From Flavobacterium daemonense (GTDB lineage Bacteria; Bacteroidota; Bacteroidia; Flavobacteriales; Flavobacteriaceae): a DNA stretch of 64,000 nucleotides. Made by a program: the position numbers and the translations under genes. Each line of letters opens with the position of its first letter. Within the stretch, counting starts at the first letter, position 1. Below are positions 44,586 to 53,325 of the stretch, piece after piece. The notes beneath the pieces were generated by a model. That model made no database searches. It was not told the DNA's origin and worked only from the letters and a program-made list of their open reading frames with translations. The stretch is from NCBI RefSeq assembly GCF_007341385.1, contig NZ_VJYD01000017.1:31998-95997 (forward strand), read 5' to 3'.

Positions 44586-44820
44586 GCTGCTGAGATACTA
44601 TCCCGAGGCTTCGGGACTAAGATGCTAAGTTTTTAACTTAACTTTTGAATCGTAGATATTATTCTACAATAAAAGTCGAGAGATTCTAATATCAAACTTA
44701 GATCTTAGAATCTCAAAGACTTAAAAAATCTATCAAATAAATCCACACAAAGTTATTCGGTTCGAGAGCAAACTTAGCATCTTAGAACCTTAGCAACTTA
44801 GTGTCTTAAAAATAAAAACT
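44586..44820. repeat. Palindromic gap with CTTAGCATCTTAG words
   Basis: The gap between the peroxiredoxin and thioredoxin genes begins with TCCCGAGGCTTCGGGA (44601-44616) and holds inverted words ACTAAGATGCTAAG (about 44615-44630) and CTTAGCATCTTAG (about 44773-44786), as well as inner GAGATTCTAA/TTAGAATCTC-like pairs near 44690-44715. A foldback of nearly the whole gap looks possible. Confidence 0.7.
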
Positions 44821-45129
44821 ATGTTAATCGACCTAAACGAAGATACGTTAGCAGATTTAGTTGCTAAAAACGAAAAAGTAGTAGTACAATATTCAGCTTC
44901 ATGGTGTGGAAATTGCCGTATTATGAAACCAAAATTCAAAAAATTAGCAACAGAAAATGAAGCTATCACTTTTGTTTTGGTTGATGCAGAAAATTCGCCT
45001 GAATCAAGAAAATTAGCTAATGTGAGCAACTTGCCTACTTTCGCTACTTTCGTTAACGGACAATTAGTTGGCGAAACGCAAACTAATAAACAAGAAGTTT
45101 TAATCGATCTTGTAAACGCTATTGTTTAA
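44821..45129 (+). CDS. Thioredoxin-like protein with WCGNC active site
   Basis: A 102-residue cytoplasmic thioredoxin fold. The active site SASWCGNCRIMKP (C29, C32) differs from the classic WCGPC, which in related proteins shifts the redox potential. The cis-proline loop is present in VSNLPTFATFVNG. It probably reduces the neighbouring peroxiredoxin or Tpx. It is 65 bp upstream of a small conserved gene. Confidence 0.92.
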   Translation: MLIDLNEDTLADLVAKNEKVVVQYSASWCGNCRIMKPKFKKLATENEAITFVLVDAENSPESRKLANVSNLPTFATFVNGQLVGETQTNKQEVLIDLVNAIV

Positions 45130-45194
45130 TTGGTTATTTGTTTATTCGTTTAATCGATTAAACAAAAAAACGATTTAACGCTTAAACAAAAATT

Positions 45195-45452
45195 ATGAAA
45201 TTACCTGTAATAAAGCATTTAACGCAATTCATCGAAGAAAACGATCAGGATTATATCATTGAAACGATCGAAGTTCTTGAAGCTATGACCGAAATTCCTT
45301 CTCTTAAAGATGAAGAATTAGACGTAATTGGTGAATTGATTTCCAACATGTATGGCGCACTTGAAGTACAGAAACTTGTAGCCCAAGGAACAGATAAAAA
45401 AGAAGCTTTAAATACGTTCATGAAACGTGTTTTAGGTTCAATCGATAAATAA
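45195..45452 (+). CDS. Small conserved protein (DUF6952-like)
   Basis: An 85-residue acidic helical protein without signal peptide or cysteine, beginning MKLPVIKHLTQFIEENDQDY and ending in AFMKRVLGSIDK-like sequence. I recall the family as DUF6952, found in Flavobacteriia beside thioredoxin and peroxiredoxin genes, but could not check. Its consistent place in a redox cluster suggests a supporting role in peroxide defence. Confidence 0.7.
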   Translation: MKLPVIKHLTQFIEENDQDYIIETIEVLEAMTEIPSLKDEELDVIGELISNMYGALEVQKLVAQGTDKKEALNTFMKRVLGSIDK

Positions 45453-45553
45453 TATCGGCCTCTTTTTCAAATAAAAAACAAAAAAACATGACTCAGAAAG
45501 CGTTTCTAATTTTAGGGACGTTTTTTTTAGTTTACAGTTTAAACACATGCAAA

Positions 45554-45651
45554 GTCATTGCGAGGAACGAAGCAACCACACTATCAAAAGCAAATTGGAC
45601 AAACATAAAAACCTCTAATCTGAATGAGATTGCTTCGTTCCTCGCAAAGAC
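45554..45651. repeat. GTCATTGCGAGGAACGAAGCAA palindromic element
   Basis: Arms 45554-45575 and 45630-45651 are 22-nt inverted repeats with one mismatch (GTCATTGCGAGGAACGAAGC). It belongs to the TGTCATTNCGA group by its ends, but the central core differs. It lies in the 357-bp gap 45453-45809, which otherwise holds only the tpx promoter. Confidence 0.88.
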
Positions 45652-45776
45652 ATAGTAAAAATCCGCTAAATCTGCGTCATCTGTGTGCCATTATTCACAA
45701 ACCAATAATCATCGAAACCAACCTTAATCTCTACTTAAACCCTTAACAAATACTTTTAGATTCAAATATTAATCCT

Positions 45777-45784
45777 TACTTTTG
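45777..45784 (+). promoter_or_regulatory. -7 box TACTTTTG of tpx
   Basis: An exact TAnnTTTG match, 25 bp before the tpx start codon and identical to the box of the peroxiredoxin gene. Confidence 0.6.
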
Positions 45785-45809
45785 AACCTCATTAATTTAA
45801 ACAAAAATC

Positions 45810-46307
45810 ATGGCTTTAATAACATTAGGAGGAAATCCAGTTCATACATCAGGCGAATTGCCAGCAGTTGGTTCAAAATTAGCTGATTTCAAATTAGTAC
45901 AAAATGATTTATCTGTTGCTTCTTTGAGCACTTTCGCGGGTAAAAAATTAGTTTTAAATATTTTTCCAAGTGTAGATACAGGAACTTGCGCAACATCTGT
46001 TAGAAAATTCAATGCAAGTGCAAGCGGATTAGAAAACACAACTGTTTTATGTATTTCTAGAGATTTACCTTTTGCTCAAAAACGTTTTTGTGGTGCTGAA
46101 GGTTTAGAAAATGTAGTAAACTTATCAGATTTTCAAGAAGGAAGTTTTGGTAAAGCAAACGGATTAGAAATTGTTGACGGACCTTTAGCAGGTTTACACT
46201 CTAGAGCAATCATTGTTGTTGATGCTGACGGAACAATCACTCACACAGAACAAGTTGCAGAAATTGCAAACGAACCAAATTACGAAGCGGCTTTAGCAGC
46301 ACTATAA
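45810..46307 (+). CDS. tpx: Thiol peroxidase Tpx
   Basis: A 165-residue atypical 2-Cys peroxiredoxin that reduces lipid hydroperoxides and H2O2 with thioredoxin. The peroxidatic cysteine is C60 in PSVDTGTCATSV and the resolving cysteine C94 in KRFCGAEGL, the same spacing as in E. coli Tpx. The helix GEL, loop HTSGELPAVG at the N terminus is also typical. Start of a long same-strand array: 13 bp separate it from dgkA. Confidence 0.96.
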   Translation: MALITLGGNPVHTSGELPAVGSKLADFKLVQNDLSVASLSTFAGKKLVLNIFPSVDTGTCATSVRKFNASASGLENTTVLCISRDLPFAQKRFCGAEGLENVVNLSDFQEGSFGKANGLEIVDGPLAGLHSRAIIVVDADGTITHTEQVAEIANEPNYEAALAAL

Positions 46308-46320
46308 TATTTTCCAATAA

Positions 46321-46695
46321 ATGGAGTTTCAAAAAGATAATACCTTTGTTACAGGTCGGTTAAAAAGTGTAACCTATGCTTTTAAAGGAGCTGTAAAATT
46401 AATTAAAACTGAACACAGCGTTATGGTTCAATTCTCATTGGGAATCATCATGACCATTGCTGGGTTCTATTTTCATATTTCACAAACCGAATGGCTTTGC
46501 CAGACTTTTGCTATTGGTTTAGTTTTAAGTGTTGAAGGATTGAATACAGCAGTTGAAAAAATTGCTGATTTTATTCATCCTGATTACAGCAGGCGAATCG
46601 GATTTATTAAAGATATTGCTGCCGGAGCGGTATTTTTTGCTGCATTGACTGCAATCGCAATTGGCTTAATTATTTATATCCCAAAATTTATATAG
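46321..46695 (+). CDS. dgkA: Diacylglycerol kinase family protein (DgkA type)
   Basis: A 124-residue small inner-membrane kinase with three membrane helices. The active-site region is VLSVEGLNTAVEKIADFIHP, matching the E..N.A.E..D pattern of DgkA-type and undecaprenol kinases. It phosphorylates diacylglycerol or undecaprenol, feeding lipid turnover or wall-lipid carrier supply. It is located 13 bp after tpx and 15 bp before ftsK. Confidence 0.92.
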   Translation: MEFQKDNTFVTGRLKSVTYAFKGAVKLIKTEHSVMVQFSLGIIMTIAGFYFHISQTEWLCQTFAIGLVLSVEGLNTAVEKIADFIHPDYSRRIGFIKDIAAGAVFFAALTAIAIGLIIYIPKFI

Positions 46696-46710
46696 GCAAG
46701 AAAACCAAGA

Positions 46711-49164
46711 ATGGCAAAAACAAAAAAAGAACCTGCAGACAAAAAAACTGAATCAAAAGTAGAGAGTATTAGGTCTTGGAAACTAAACAAACAGCAAAAG
46801 TTTGTTTTAGGATGCCTTTTGATACTCTTTTCAATCGCATTATTGGTTGCATTTATCTCGTTTTACGTTAACGGACAATGGCAAGCAGATCAAAGCGCTG
46901 TCAACAGTCTTGGAGACCGAAGCGAAGTAGTAGAAAACTGGCTCGGAAAATTTGGAGCATATCTTGCCGATTTGATTGTTTACAGAGGCTTCGGAATCGC
47001 TTCTTTTATTTTTGTACGTCTATTTTTCTTGACTGGATTGTTCCTTTCATTGGAACTTTCGACCAAAAAATTAAAAAATACTTGGTTTTGGGATTTATTT
47101 GCCATGATTGTGGTTTCTGTTCTGTTTGGTTTTTTCGCTACTTCAGCACCAGAATTAGGCGGAACAATTGGTTATGAATTAAATTTTTTTCTTCAGGATT
47201 ACATCGGGAAAACAGGAACTTTATTGACCTTGCTTTTCGGTTTGATCGTTTATTTGATTTTCAAAATAAAAGTATCTCCTGAAAAAATACAGTCTTATTT
47301 TGATTCTACAAAAAAAGAATTTAATTCAGAATTAGAGTCTATAAAACCTGCTGTCCAGCAGCCAATTCAGCCTGAAAGCGCATACAATTTAGAAGAATTT
47401 GCCATTGAGGAAGAAGATCCTGAATTGGACAATATTCATCTAAAAACAGTAGATTCTCAATTCGAAATCAATAAAGAAGCTTTAAAACCAACGATTTCTA
47501 ATTCGTCAGAAATTGATTTAAATCCGGTTTTAAAACCAATCACTCCTCCTGCTCCACAAATTATTCCTACGCATGACGAAGCGTTTGTGATCGAAAAAGC
47601 TGAAGAAGAAGACATTATTGAAGAAAATCTGGCTTCGCGTTTAGTTGCCGATTTTGGATTGTTTGACCCAACTTTGGATCTTTCAAATTACAAATTCCCT
47701 ACAATTGATTTATTAAAAGAATATTCAACTGGCGGAATTACAATCAACCAAGAAGAATTAGAAGAGAATAAAAACAAAATCGTTGATACACTTCGCAACT
47801 ACAAAATTGAAATTGCGCAGATTAAAGCAACTGTAGGACCATCTGTAACTTTATATGAAATTGTGCCGGAAGCCGGAATCAGAATTTCTAAAATTAAAAG
47901 TTTAGAAGATGATATTGCATTGTCTTTATCCGCTTTAGGAATTCGTATTATTGCGCCAATTCCAGGAAAAGGAACAATTGGTATTGAGGTTCCAAATAAA
48001 AATCCTACGATGGTTTCTATGAAAAGCGTTATTGGAGCGGCAAAGTTCCAAGAAGCTGAAATGGAATTGCCAATTGCTTTAGGAAAAACTATTTCAAACG
48101 AAACTTTTGTTGTCGATTTGGCTAAAATGCCTCACTTATTGATGGCAGGTGCTACAGGACAAGGAAAATCGGTTGGATTAAATGCTGTTTTGACTTCGCT
48201 TTTATACAAAAAACATCCAGCAGAAGTAAAATTTGTTTTGGTTGACCCGAAAAAAGTAGAGCTTACGCTGTTTAACAAAATTGAAAGACATTATTTAGCA
48301 AAACTACCTGACACAGAAGACGCTATTATTACTGATAACGCAAAAGTTGTCAATACCTTAAATTCGCTTTGTACTGAAATGGACAATCGTTACTCTTTAT
48401 TAAAAGATGCGATGGTTCGTAACATCAAAGAATACAACGACAAATTCAAAGCTAGAAAGCTAAATCCAGAAGCTGGTCATCGATTTCTGCCTTACATCGT
48501 TTTGGTTGTCGATGAGTTTGCCGATTTGATTATGACGGCTGGAAAAGAAGTCGAGATTCCGATTGCGCGTTTGGCTCAGTTGGCGCGTGCGATTGGTATT
48601 CACTTGATTATTGCTACTCAAAGACCTTCTGTAAACGTAATTACAGGTTTAATTAAAGCTAATTTCCCTGCCAGAATTGCCTTTAGAGTAACTTCAAAAA
48701 TTGACTCGAGAACGATTCTGGATACTCAAGGCGCCGATCAATTGATTGGACGAGGAGATTTATTATATACAAACGGAAATGATGTTGTGCGTGTTCAATG
48801 CGCCTTTATTGATACTCCCGAAGTTGAAAAAATTACAGATTTTATTGGCGGACAAAAAGCGTATGCCACAGCATATTTGCTTCCGGAGTTCATTGGAGAG
48901 GAAAGTGGCATTAATCTTGATATAGATATTTCCGAAAGAGATACCCTGTTTAGAGAAGCTGCTGAGATTATTGTCAATGCACAGCAAGGTTCCGCTTCAT
49001 TACTGCAAAGAAAATTAAAATTAGGCTACAACAGAGCCGGACGATTGATTGATCAATTGGAAGCAGCCGGAATTGTAGGGCCTTTTGAAGGCAGTAAAGC
49101 TCGAAGTGTGAACATTTTAGACTTAAGTGCTCTTGATCAATTTTTTAATAATGAACAAAATTAA
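46711..49164 (+). CDS. ftsK: DNA translocase FtsK
   Basis: An 817-residue septal DNA pump that moves chromosome termini during division. Four N-terminal membrane helices (about 25-190) anchor it; a variable acidic linker runs to about 330; the RecA-like motor has Walker A GATGQGKSVG (about 480-489), VVDEFADLIM as Walker B and TQRPSVNVITG. The C-terminal winged-helix gamma domain (LLQRKLKLGYNRAGRLIDQLE) would bind polar guide sequences. Length is usual for Bacteroidota. Confidence 0.96.
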   Translation: MAKTKKEPADKKTESKVESIRSWKLNKQQKFVLGCLLILFSIALLVAFISFYVNGQWQADQSAVNSLGDRSEVVENWLGKFGAYLADLIVYRGFGIASFIFVRLFFLTGLFLSLELSTKKLKNTWFWDLFAMIVVSVLFGFFATSAPELGGTIGYELNFFLQDYIGKTGTLLTLLFGLIVYLIFKIKVSPEKIQSYFDSTKKEFNSELESIKPAVQQPIQPESAYNLEEFAIEEEDPELDNIHLKTVDSQFEINKEALKPTISNSSEIDLNPVLKPITPPAPQIIPTHDEAFVIEKAEEEDIIEENLASRLVADFGLFDPTLDLSNYKFPTIDLLKEYSTGGITINQEELEENKNKIVDTLRNYKIEIAQIKATVGPSVTLYEIVPEAGIRISKIKSLEDDIALSLSALGIRIIAPIPGKGTIGIEVPNKNPTMVSMKSVIGAAKFQEAEMELPIALGKTISNETFVVDLAKMPHLLMAGATGQGKSVGLNAVLTSLLYKKHPAEVKFVLVDPKKVELTLFNKIERHYLAKLPDTEDAIITDNAKVVNTLNSLCTEMDNRYSLLKDAMVRNIKEYNDKFKARKLNPEAGHRFLPYIVLVVDEFADLIMTAGKEVEIPIARLAQLARAIGIHLIIATQRPSVNVITGLIKANFPARIAFRVTSKIDSRTILDTQGADQLIGRGDLLYTNGNDVVRVQCAFIDTPEVEKITDFIGGQKAYATAYLLPEFIGEESGINLDIDISERDTLFREAAEIIVNAQQGSASLLQRKLKLGYNRAGRLIDQLEAAGIVGPFEGSKARSVNILDLSALDQFFNNEQN

Positions 49165-49216
49165 CCCCATCATGAAAACGAAAATTCAGGAAATCAGAAA
49201 CAATTCTATCACTAAC

Positions 49217-49864
49217 ATGACTAAAAAGTGTTTTCAATTAGCAGTACTATTGCTTTTGAGCTTCACTTCGACTCAGGCTCAGGATAAAAAAGCCAAAGAT
49301 TTATTGAACGAAGTAACGACTAAAATAAAAAGTTACGATAACATTGTTATTGACTTTAAATACTCTTTGAATAATGCTAAAGAAAACATTAATCAAGACA
49401 GTAAAGGAAACGTAACAATGAAGGGAAATCAATACGTATTAAACTTTATGGGCGTTACTAAAATATTTGACGGGCAAAAAACATACACCATCAACCCAGA
49501 AGATGAAGAAGTTACTGTTTCTAAAGTAAATGAAAAAGATGACAACGCAATAACACCTTCAAAAATGCTGACTTTCTTTAATTCTGGCTACAAATACAAT
49601 ATGGATATTGTTCAAAACGTAAAAGGAAGAAAAATTCAGTATATAAAATTAGTACCTACAAGCGGCAAAGATCAAAGAAAAGAAATTTTGCTAGGTATTG
49701 ATGTTCAAACAAAACACATTTACAATTTGATCGAAACAGGAAAAAACGGAACAAAAACAACTTTAACCGTTAATTCTTTTAAAACCAATCAACCTTTATC
49801 AAAAAATCAATTTACCTTTGTAGTGAGCAAATATCCAAAATACTACATCAATAAATTAGATTAA
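49217..49864 (+). CDS. lolA: Outer-membrane lipoprotein carrier LolA
   Basis: Several in-frame starts exist (49127 inside ftsK, 49172, 49217). ATG 49217 gives the standard signal peptide MTKKCFQLAVLLLLSFTSTQ, ending AQ, so it is preferred (215 residues). The mature part is the half-barrel of LolA: YDNIVIDFKYSLNNAKENI and GNQYVLNFMGVTKIFDGQKT. It ferries lipoproteins through the periplasm to the outer membrane. It lies between ftsK and the LptF/G-type permease gene in an envelope cluster. Confidence 0.9.
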   Translation: MTKKCFQLAVLLLLSFTSTQAQDKKAKDLLNEVTTKIKSYDNIVIDFKYSLNNAKENINQDSKGNVTMKGNQYVLNFMGVTKIFDGQKTYTINPEDEEVTVSKVNEKDDNAITPSKMLTFFNSGYKYNMDIVQNVKGRKIQYIKLVPTSGKDQRKEILLGIDVQTKHIYNLIETGKNGTKTTLTVNSFKTNQPLSKNQFTFVVSKYPKYYINKLD

Positions 49865-49874
49865 TAATTACGGG

Positions 49875-51326
49875 TTGAAAATTTTAGACAAATACTTACT
49901 TAAAACATTTCTGATTACGTTTACTACGGTATTCGTAATCCTTTTTTTTATATTCATACTTCAAACAGTATGGCTTTTTATCGCAGAACTAGCGGGCAAG
50001 GATCTTGACTTAATACTTGTTGTCAAATTCTTGCTTTTCTCAATGCCGCGAATTATCCCGTTGGTTTTACCTTTATCTGTTTTATTAGCTTCGATTATGA
50101 GTTTCGGAAATTTAGCCGAAAACTATGAATTTGCAGCCATGAAATCATCCGGAATTTCACTTCAGCGAGCAATGCGCGTCTTGATTGCATTTATTTTTGT
50201 GTTAAGTATTGTTGCTTTTTGGTTTGCCAATAATGTCATTCCGTACGCAGAATACAAATTCGTCAACTTCAGAAAAAATATTGCGCAGGCCAAACCAGCA
50301 ATGGCAATTGCAGAAGGTCAATTTAACGATGTTGGATTTTATAATATTAAAGTAAATAAAAAATCCGGTGAAAACGGAAACATCTTGACAGGCGTGACTA
50401 TTCATGAAAAAAATAATACCGTTGGCGAAAACAAAACCGTAATTAAAGCAAAAAACGGCAAGTTAATCAGTAATGAAAAATCAAGCATTTTGAAGCTGGT
50501 TTTAAATGACGGCTATTACTATCAAGACGTTACACCAAAAAAATATGAAGATCGAGCCAAATTACCTTTTGTAAAAGCAGCCTTCAAAAAACAAATAATC
50601 AACATTGATTTGTCTGAACTAAACAAAGTTGATGATAGTAAAGAAGATGTGGGCAGTACAAATGGAATGCTGAATGTTAGCGAATTACGATATACTCTTG
50701 ATTCCTTGAACAAAAATTTGGATAATGAAATTATTTCTTTTTCTGAGAATATTAATCAGCGCGTCGGAATTAAAAGAATTCCAATGCCAATTAAAAAAGA
50801 CATAAAGAAAAAGCAAATGCCAAATGATCTTTTGTCTTTATATACCAATAAGCAAAAACAGGAGATTCTTAAAATGGCCAGCAGTAATGTGACCAGTAAT
50901 ATCTATTCTGTAGAAGCAACCCAAAAAGATTTAAAAGACAAACAGCGCGAAATCAACAAACATCTCAACGCATTATACGAAAAGTTTGTAATTGCTTTTG
51001 CTTGCTTTTTAATGTTTTTTATTGGCGCTCCACTAGGTGCAATTATTCGAAAAGGTGGACTTGGACTCCCAATTGTTTTTGCTGTATTGATTTTCATCAC
51101 TTTTCATTTTATAAATACTTTTGGAAAAAGACTTTCACAAGAAGGCGGTATGACTCCATTTTTGGGATCATGGATGTCCTCTTTCATATTATCGCCATTG
51201 GCCATTTTATTAACTTACCGTGCTACTAACGATAACGGATTAATAAATTTTGATGCGATAACAACTCCGATATCACAATTATTTCAGAAAATTTCTGAGC
51301 GATTTTTTCCTGCTCAAAACAAATAA
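49875..51326 (+). CDS. LptF/LptG-family LPS export permease
   Basis: A 483-residue inner-membrane protein of the YjgP/YjgQ family that, with LptB, extracts lipopolysaccharide for transport to the outer membrane. The start is TTG at 49875 (MKILDKYLLKTFLITF); no nearby ATG fits. Three helices at each end flank a periplasmic beta-jellyroll (about 125-370). AENYEFAAMKSSGISLQRAM and GAPLGAIIRKGGLGLP are family marks. Ten bp downstream of lolA. Confidence 0.93.
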   Translation: MKILDKYLLKTFLITFTTVFVILFFIFILQTVWLFIAELAGKDLDLILVVKFLLFSMPRIIPLVLPLSVLLASIMSFGNLAENYEFAAMKSSGISLQRAMRVLIAFIFVLSIVAFWFANNVIPYAEYKFVNFRKNIAQAKPAMAIAEGQFNDVGFYNIKVNKKSGENGNILTGVTIHEKNNTVGENKTVIKAKNGKLISNEKSSILKLVLNDGYYYQDVTPKKYEDRAKLPFVKAAFKKQIINIDLSELNKVDDSKEDVGSTNGMLNVSELRYTLDSLNKNLDNEIISFSENINQRVGIKRIPMPIKKDIKKKQMPNDLLSLYTNKQKQEILKMASSNVTSNIYSVEATQKDLKDKQREINKHLNALYEKFVIAFACFLMFFIGAPLGAIIRKGGLGLPIVFAVLIFITFHFINTFGKRLSQEGGMTPFLGSWMSSFILSPLAILLTYRATNDNGLINFDAITTPISQLFQKISERFFPAQNK

Positions 51327-51330
51327 AATT

Positions 51331-52461
51331 ATGTCAACAAAAATACAACTAAATACCATTGAAGAAGCTATAGAAGATATTCGTCAAGGTAAAGTAATCA
51401 TTGTAGTCGATGATGAAGATCGTGAGAATGAGGGTGATTTTTTGGCAGCAGCCGAAAAAGTAACTCCAGAAATGATCAACTTTATGGCGACGCACGGACG
51501 CGGATTAATCTGTACACCACTTACAGAAAGCCGTTGTAAAGAACTTGATTTACGTGCAATGGTTACAAACAATACAGATCATATGGAAACTGCCTTTACA
51601 GTTTCTGTTGATTTAAAAGGTCATGGAGTAACAACTGGTATTTCTGCCGCTGACAGATCAAAAACGGTTCAATCTTTAGTTGACCCAAGTACAAAACCAC
51701 ACGATTTAGCACGTCCTGGGCATATTTTTCCGTTGATCGCTAAACAAGGAGGTGTTTTAAGAAGAACAGGTCATACAGAAGCTGCAATTGATTTTGCAAG
51801 ATTGGCTGGATTCAAACCTGCAGGTGTTATCTGTGAAATTTTAAATGAAGACGGAACAATGTCACGTCTTCCGCAACTGATTGAAGTGGCAAAAAAATTC
51901 GATTTAAAATTAGTTTCAATCGAGGATTTAGTTGCTTACAGAATGCAACACGACAGTTTGATTGTCAAGAAAGAGGATTTTGACATAGAAACTCGTTTTG
52001 GGACATTTAGATTAAGAGCTTACGAACAGACTACGAACAAACAAATTCATATCGCATTAACAAAAGGAACTTGGAATTTAGGTGAACCAATTTTAACCCG
52101 AATCCACTCTTCGCAAGTAAATAATGATTTATTAGGTACTTTGACCAATAACGCAGAACAGCAATTGGATGATATGTTTAAAGTCATTAATGAGAATGGC
52201 AAAGGCGCAATTATCTTCATTAATCAGGATATGACGGCGGTTAATCTCTTAAATAGAATTTCTGAACTTAAATCATTACAATCTCAAGGAACATTAAAAG
52301 CGCCAAAAGTAGTTATTGACAGTAAAGATTACGGAATTGGAGCTCAAATTCTTCATGATATCGATATTTCTAAGATTAGACTGGTTTCGAATACACAGCA
52401 GACAAAACGTGTGGGTATGATTGGATATGGACTTGAAATTACGGAATACGTAAGTTATTAA
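51331..52461 (+). CDS. ribB: RibBA: DHBP synthase with degenerate GTP cyclohydrolase II half
   Basis: A 376-residue riboflavin enzyme. The N-terminal DHBP synthase (about 1-205) is intact, with VVDDEDRENEGDF, the HGRGLICTPL segment and GHTEAAIDFARLAG, and converts ribulose-5-phosphate to dihydroxybutanone phosphate. The C-terminal half has the shape of GTP cyclohydrolase II (RIHSSQVNNDLLGTLTNN, then QLDDMF) but lacks the three zinc-binding cysteines that normally sit in SECLTGD and RCDCG. It therefore probably cannot act on GTP. Another RibA is expected elsewhere in the genome. Four bp downstream of the LptF/G gene. Confidence 0.92.
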   Translation: MSTKIQLNTIEEAIEDIRQGKVIIVVDDEDRENEGDFLAAAEKVTPEMINFMATHGRGLICTPLTESRCKELDLRAMVTNNTDHMETAFTVSVDLKGHGVTTGISAADRSKTVQSLVDPSTKPHDLARPGHIFPLIAKQGGVLRRTGHTEAAIDFARLAGFKPAGVICEILNEDGTMSRLPQLIEVAKKFDLKLVSIEDLVAYRMQHDSLIVKKEDFDIETRFGTFRLRAYEQTTNKQIHIALTKGTWNLGEPILTRIHSSQVNNDLLGTLTNNAEQQLDDMFKVINENGKGAIIFINQDMTAVNLLNRISELKSLQSQGTLKAPKVVIDSKDYGIGAQILHDIDISKIRLVSNTQQTKRVGMIGYGLEITEYVSY

Positions 52462-52462
52462 T

Positions 52463-52861
52463 ATGGGAACATTAGAAGAAAGAATTATAAAATCTGAAAC
52501 TCATATTTTTAAAGCTGTTTTTCCGAGTACAACAAATCATTATGACACTTTATTTGGAGGAACTGCGCTTCATTTAATGGACGAAGTTGCTTTTATTTGC
52601 GCTACGCGATTCAGCCGAAAAAAAGTGGTTACGATTTCAACAGGGCAAATTGATTTCAAAAAAGCAATTCCGGCTGGAACTTTAATTGAATTAGTCGCAA
52701 AAGTAATCAGCGTTGGAAGAACAAGCTGTAAAATTCATGTCGATATTTTTATGGAACAAATGTATTCTGAGCTTCGTGAAACTGTAGTTTCAGGAACTTT
52801 TTCGTTTGTTGCAGTCGACGAAAACAAAAAACCGGTGCCAATTTTAGATACTGTAGAATAA
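52463..52861 (+). CDS. Acyl-CoA thioesterase (hotdog fold)
   Basis: A 132-residue cytoplasmic hotdog-fold enzyme of the YciA/BFIT type, hydrolysing acyl-CoA. The motif NHYDTLFGGTALHLMDEVAF includes the catalytic Asp at its end, and VTISTGQIDFKKAIPAGTL is the central strand pair. The start is one base after the preceding stop (two-base gap), so it is co-translated with RibBA. Confidence 0.92.
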   Translation: MGTLEERIIKSETHIFKAVFPSTTNHYDTLFGGTALHLMDEVAFICATRFSRKKVVTISTGQIDFKKAIPAGTLIELVAKVISVGRTSCKIHVDIFMEQMYSELRETVVSGTFSFVAVDENKKPVPILDTVE

Positions 52862-52972
52862 ATTATTTAAAAAACGCATTTTAAGTAATACTGATAATTA
52901 GACACTTGAAAATTATTTTAAAAAAGTTTCAAAAAAAGTCTGAAAAAAGTTTTAATAATCGAAAAACCGTCT

Positions 52973-52980
52973 TATATTTG
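52973..52980 (+). promoter_or_regulatory. -7 box TATATTTG of first tRNA-Ser
   Basis: Exact TAnnTTTG match, 32 bp upstream of the mature tRNA; the same context (CTTATATTTGCAC) precedes the second copy. Confidence 0.7.
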
Positions 52981-53012
52981 CACCCGCAATCAGACAATGA
53001 TAGCGACATACT

Positions 53013-53097
53013 GGAGAAATGGCAGAGCGGTCGAATGCGGCAGTCTTGAAAACTGTTGACTGTAACAGGTCCGGGGGTTCGAATCCCTCTTTCTCCG
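53013..53097 (+). tRNA. tRNA-Ser (anticodon TGA)
   Basis: An 85-nt type II tRNA with a long variable arm. Acceptor GGAGAAA pairs with TTTCTCC and the discriminator is G. The anticodon loop CTTGAAA gives anticodon TGA, and the T loop GGGTTCGAATCCC is present. The CCA end is not encoded. The sequence is identical to the copy at 53240. Confidence 0.95.
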
Positions 53098-53107
53098 CTG
53101 AAATTTG

Positions 53108-53140
53108 AAACCCTTAACTTGTAGTTAAGGGTTTTTCTTT
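53108..53140 (+). terminator. Terminator between the two tRNA-Ser genes
   Basis: 12-bp perfect stem (AAACCCTTAACT with AGTTAAGGGTTT), 3-nt loop, and a T-rich tail. Confidence 0.88.
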
Positions 53141-53199
53141 TTTATCTTATTTTCTTTGTAAATAGTTCCAGAAAAATTTTCACAATCGAAAAAACCCCT

Positions 53200-53207
53200 T
53201 ATATTTG
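53200..53207 (+). promoter_or_regulatory. -7 box TATATTTG of second tRNA-Ser
   Basis: Exact TAnnTTTG match, 32 bp before the mature tRNA as in the first copy, so the second gene has its own promoter. Confidence 0.7.
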
Positions 53208-53239
53208 CACTCGCAATCAGACAATGATAGCAACATACT

Positions 53240-53324
53240 GGAGAAATGGCAGAGCGGTCGAATGCGGCAGTCTTGAAAACTGTTGACTGTAACAGGTCCG
53301 GGGGTTCGAATCCCTCTTTCTCCG
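53240..53324 (+). tRNA. tRNA-Ser (anticodon TGA), second copy
   Basis: Identical over 85 nt to the tRNA at 53013. The 60 bp upstream also match with few changes (CGCAATCAGACAATGATAGC shared), so a unit of 227 bp, promoter included, has been duplicated. Confidence 0.95.
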
Positions 53325-53325
53325 C

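Noticed and set aside
49127..49216. Longer N terminus for LolA starting inside ftsK
   Set aside because: It would place 30 polar residues before the signal peptide and prevent normal export; the ATG at 49217 gives a standard signal sequence.
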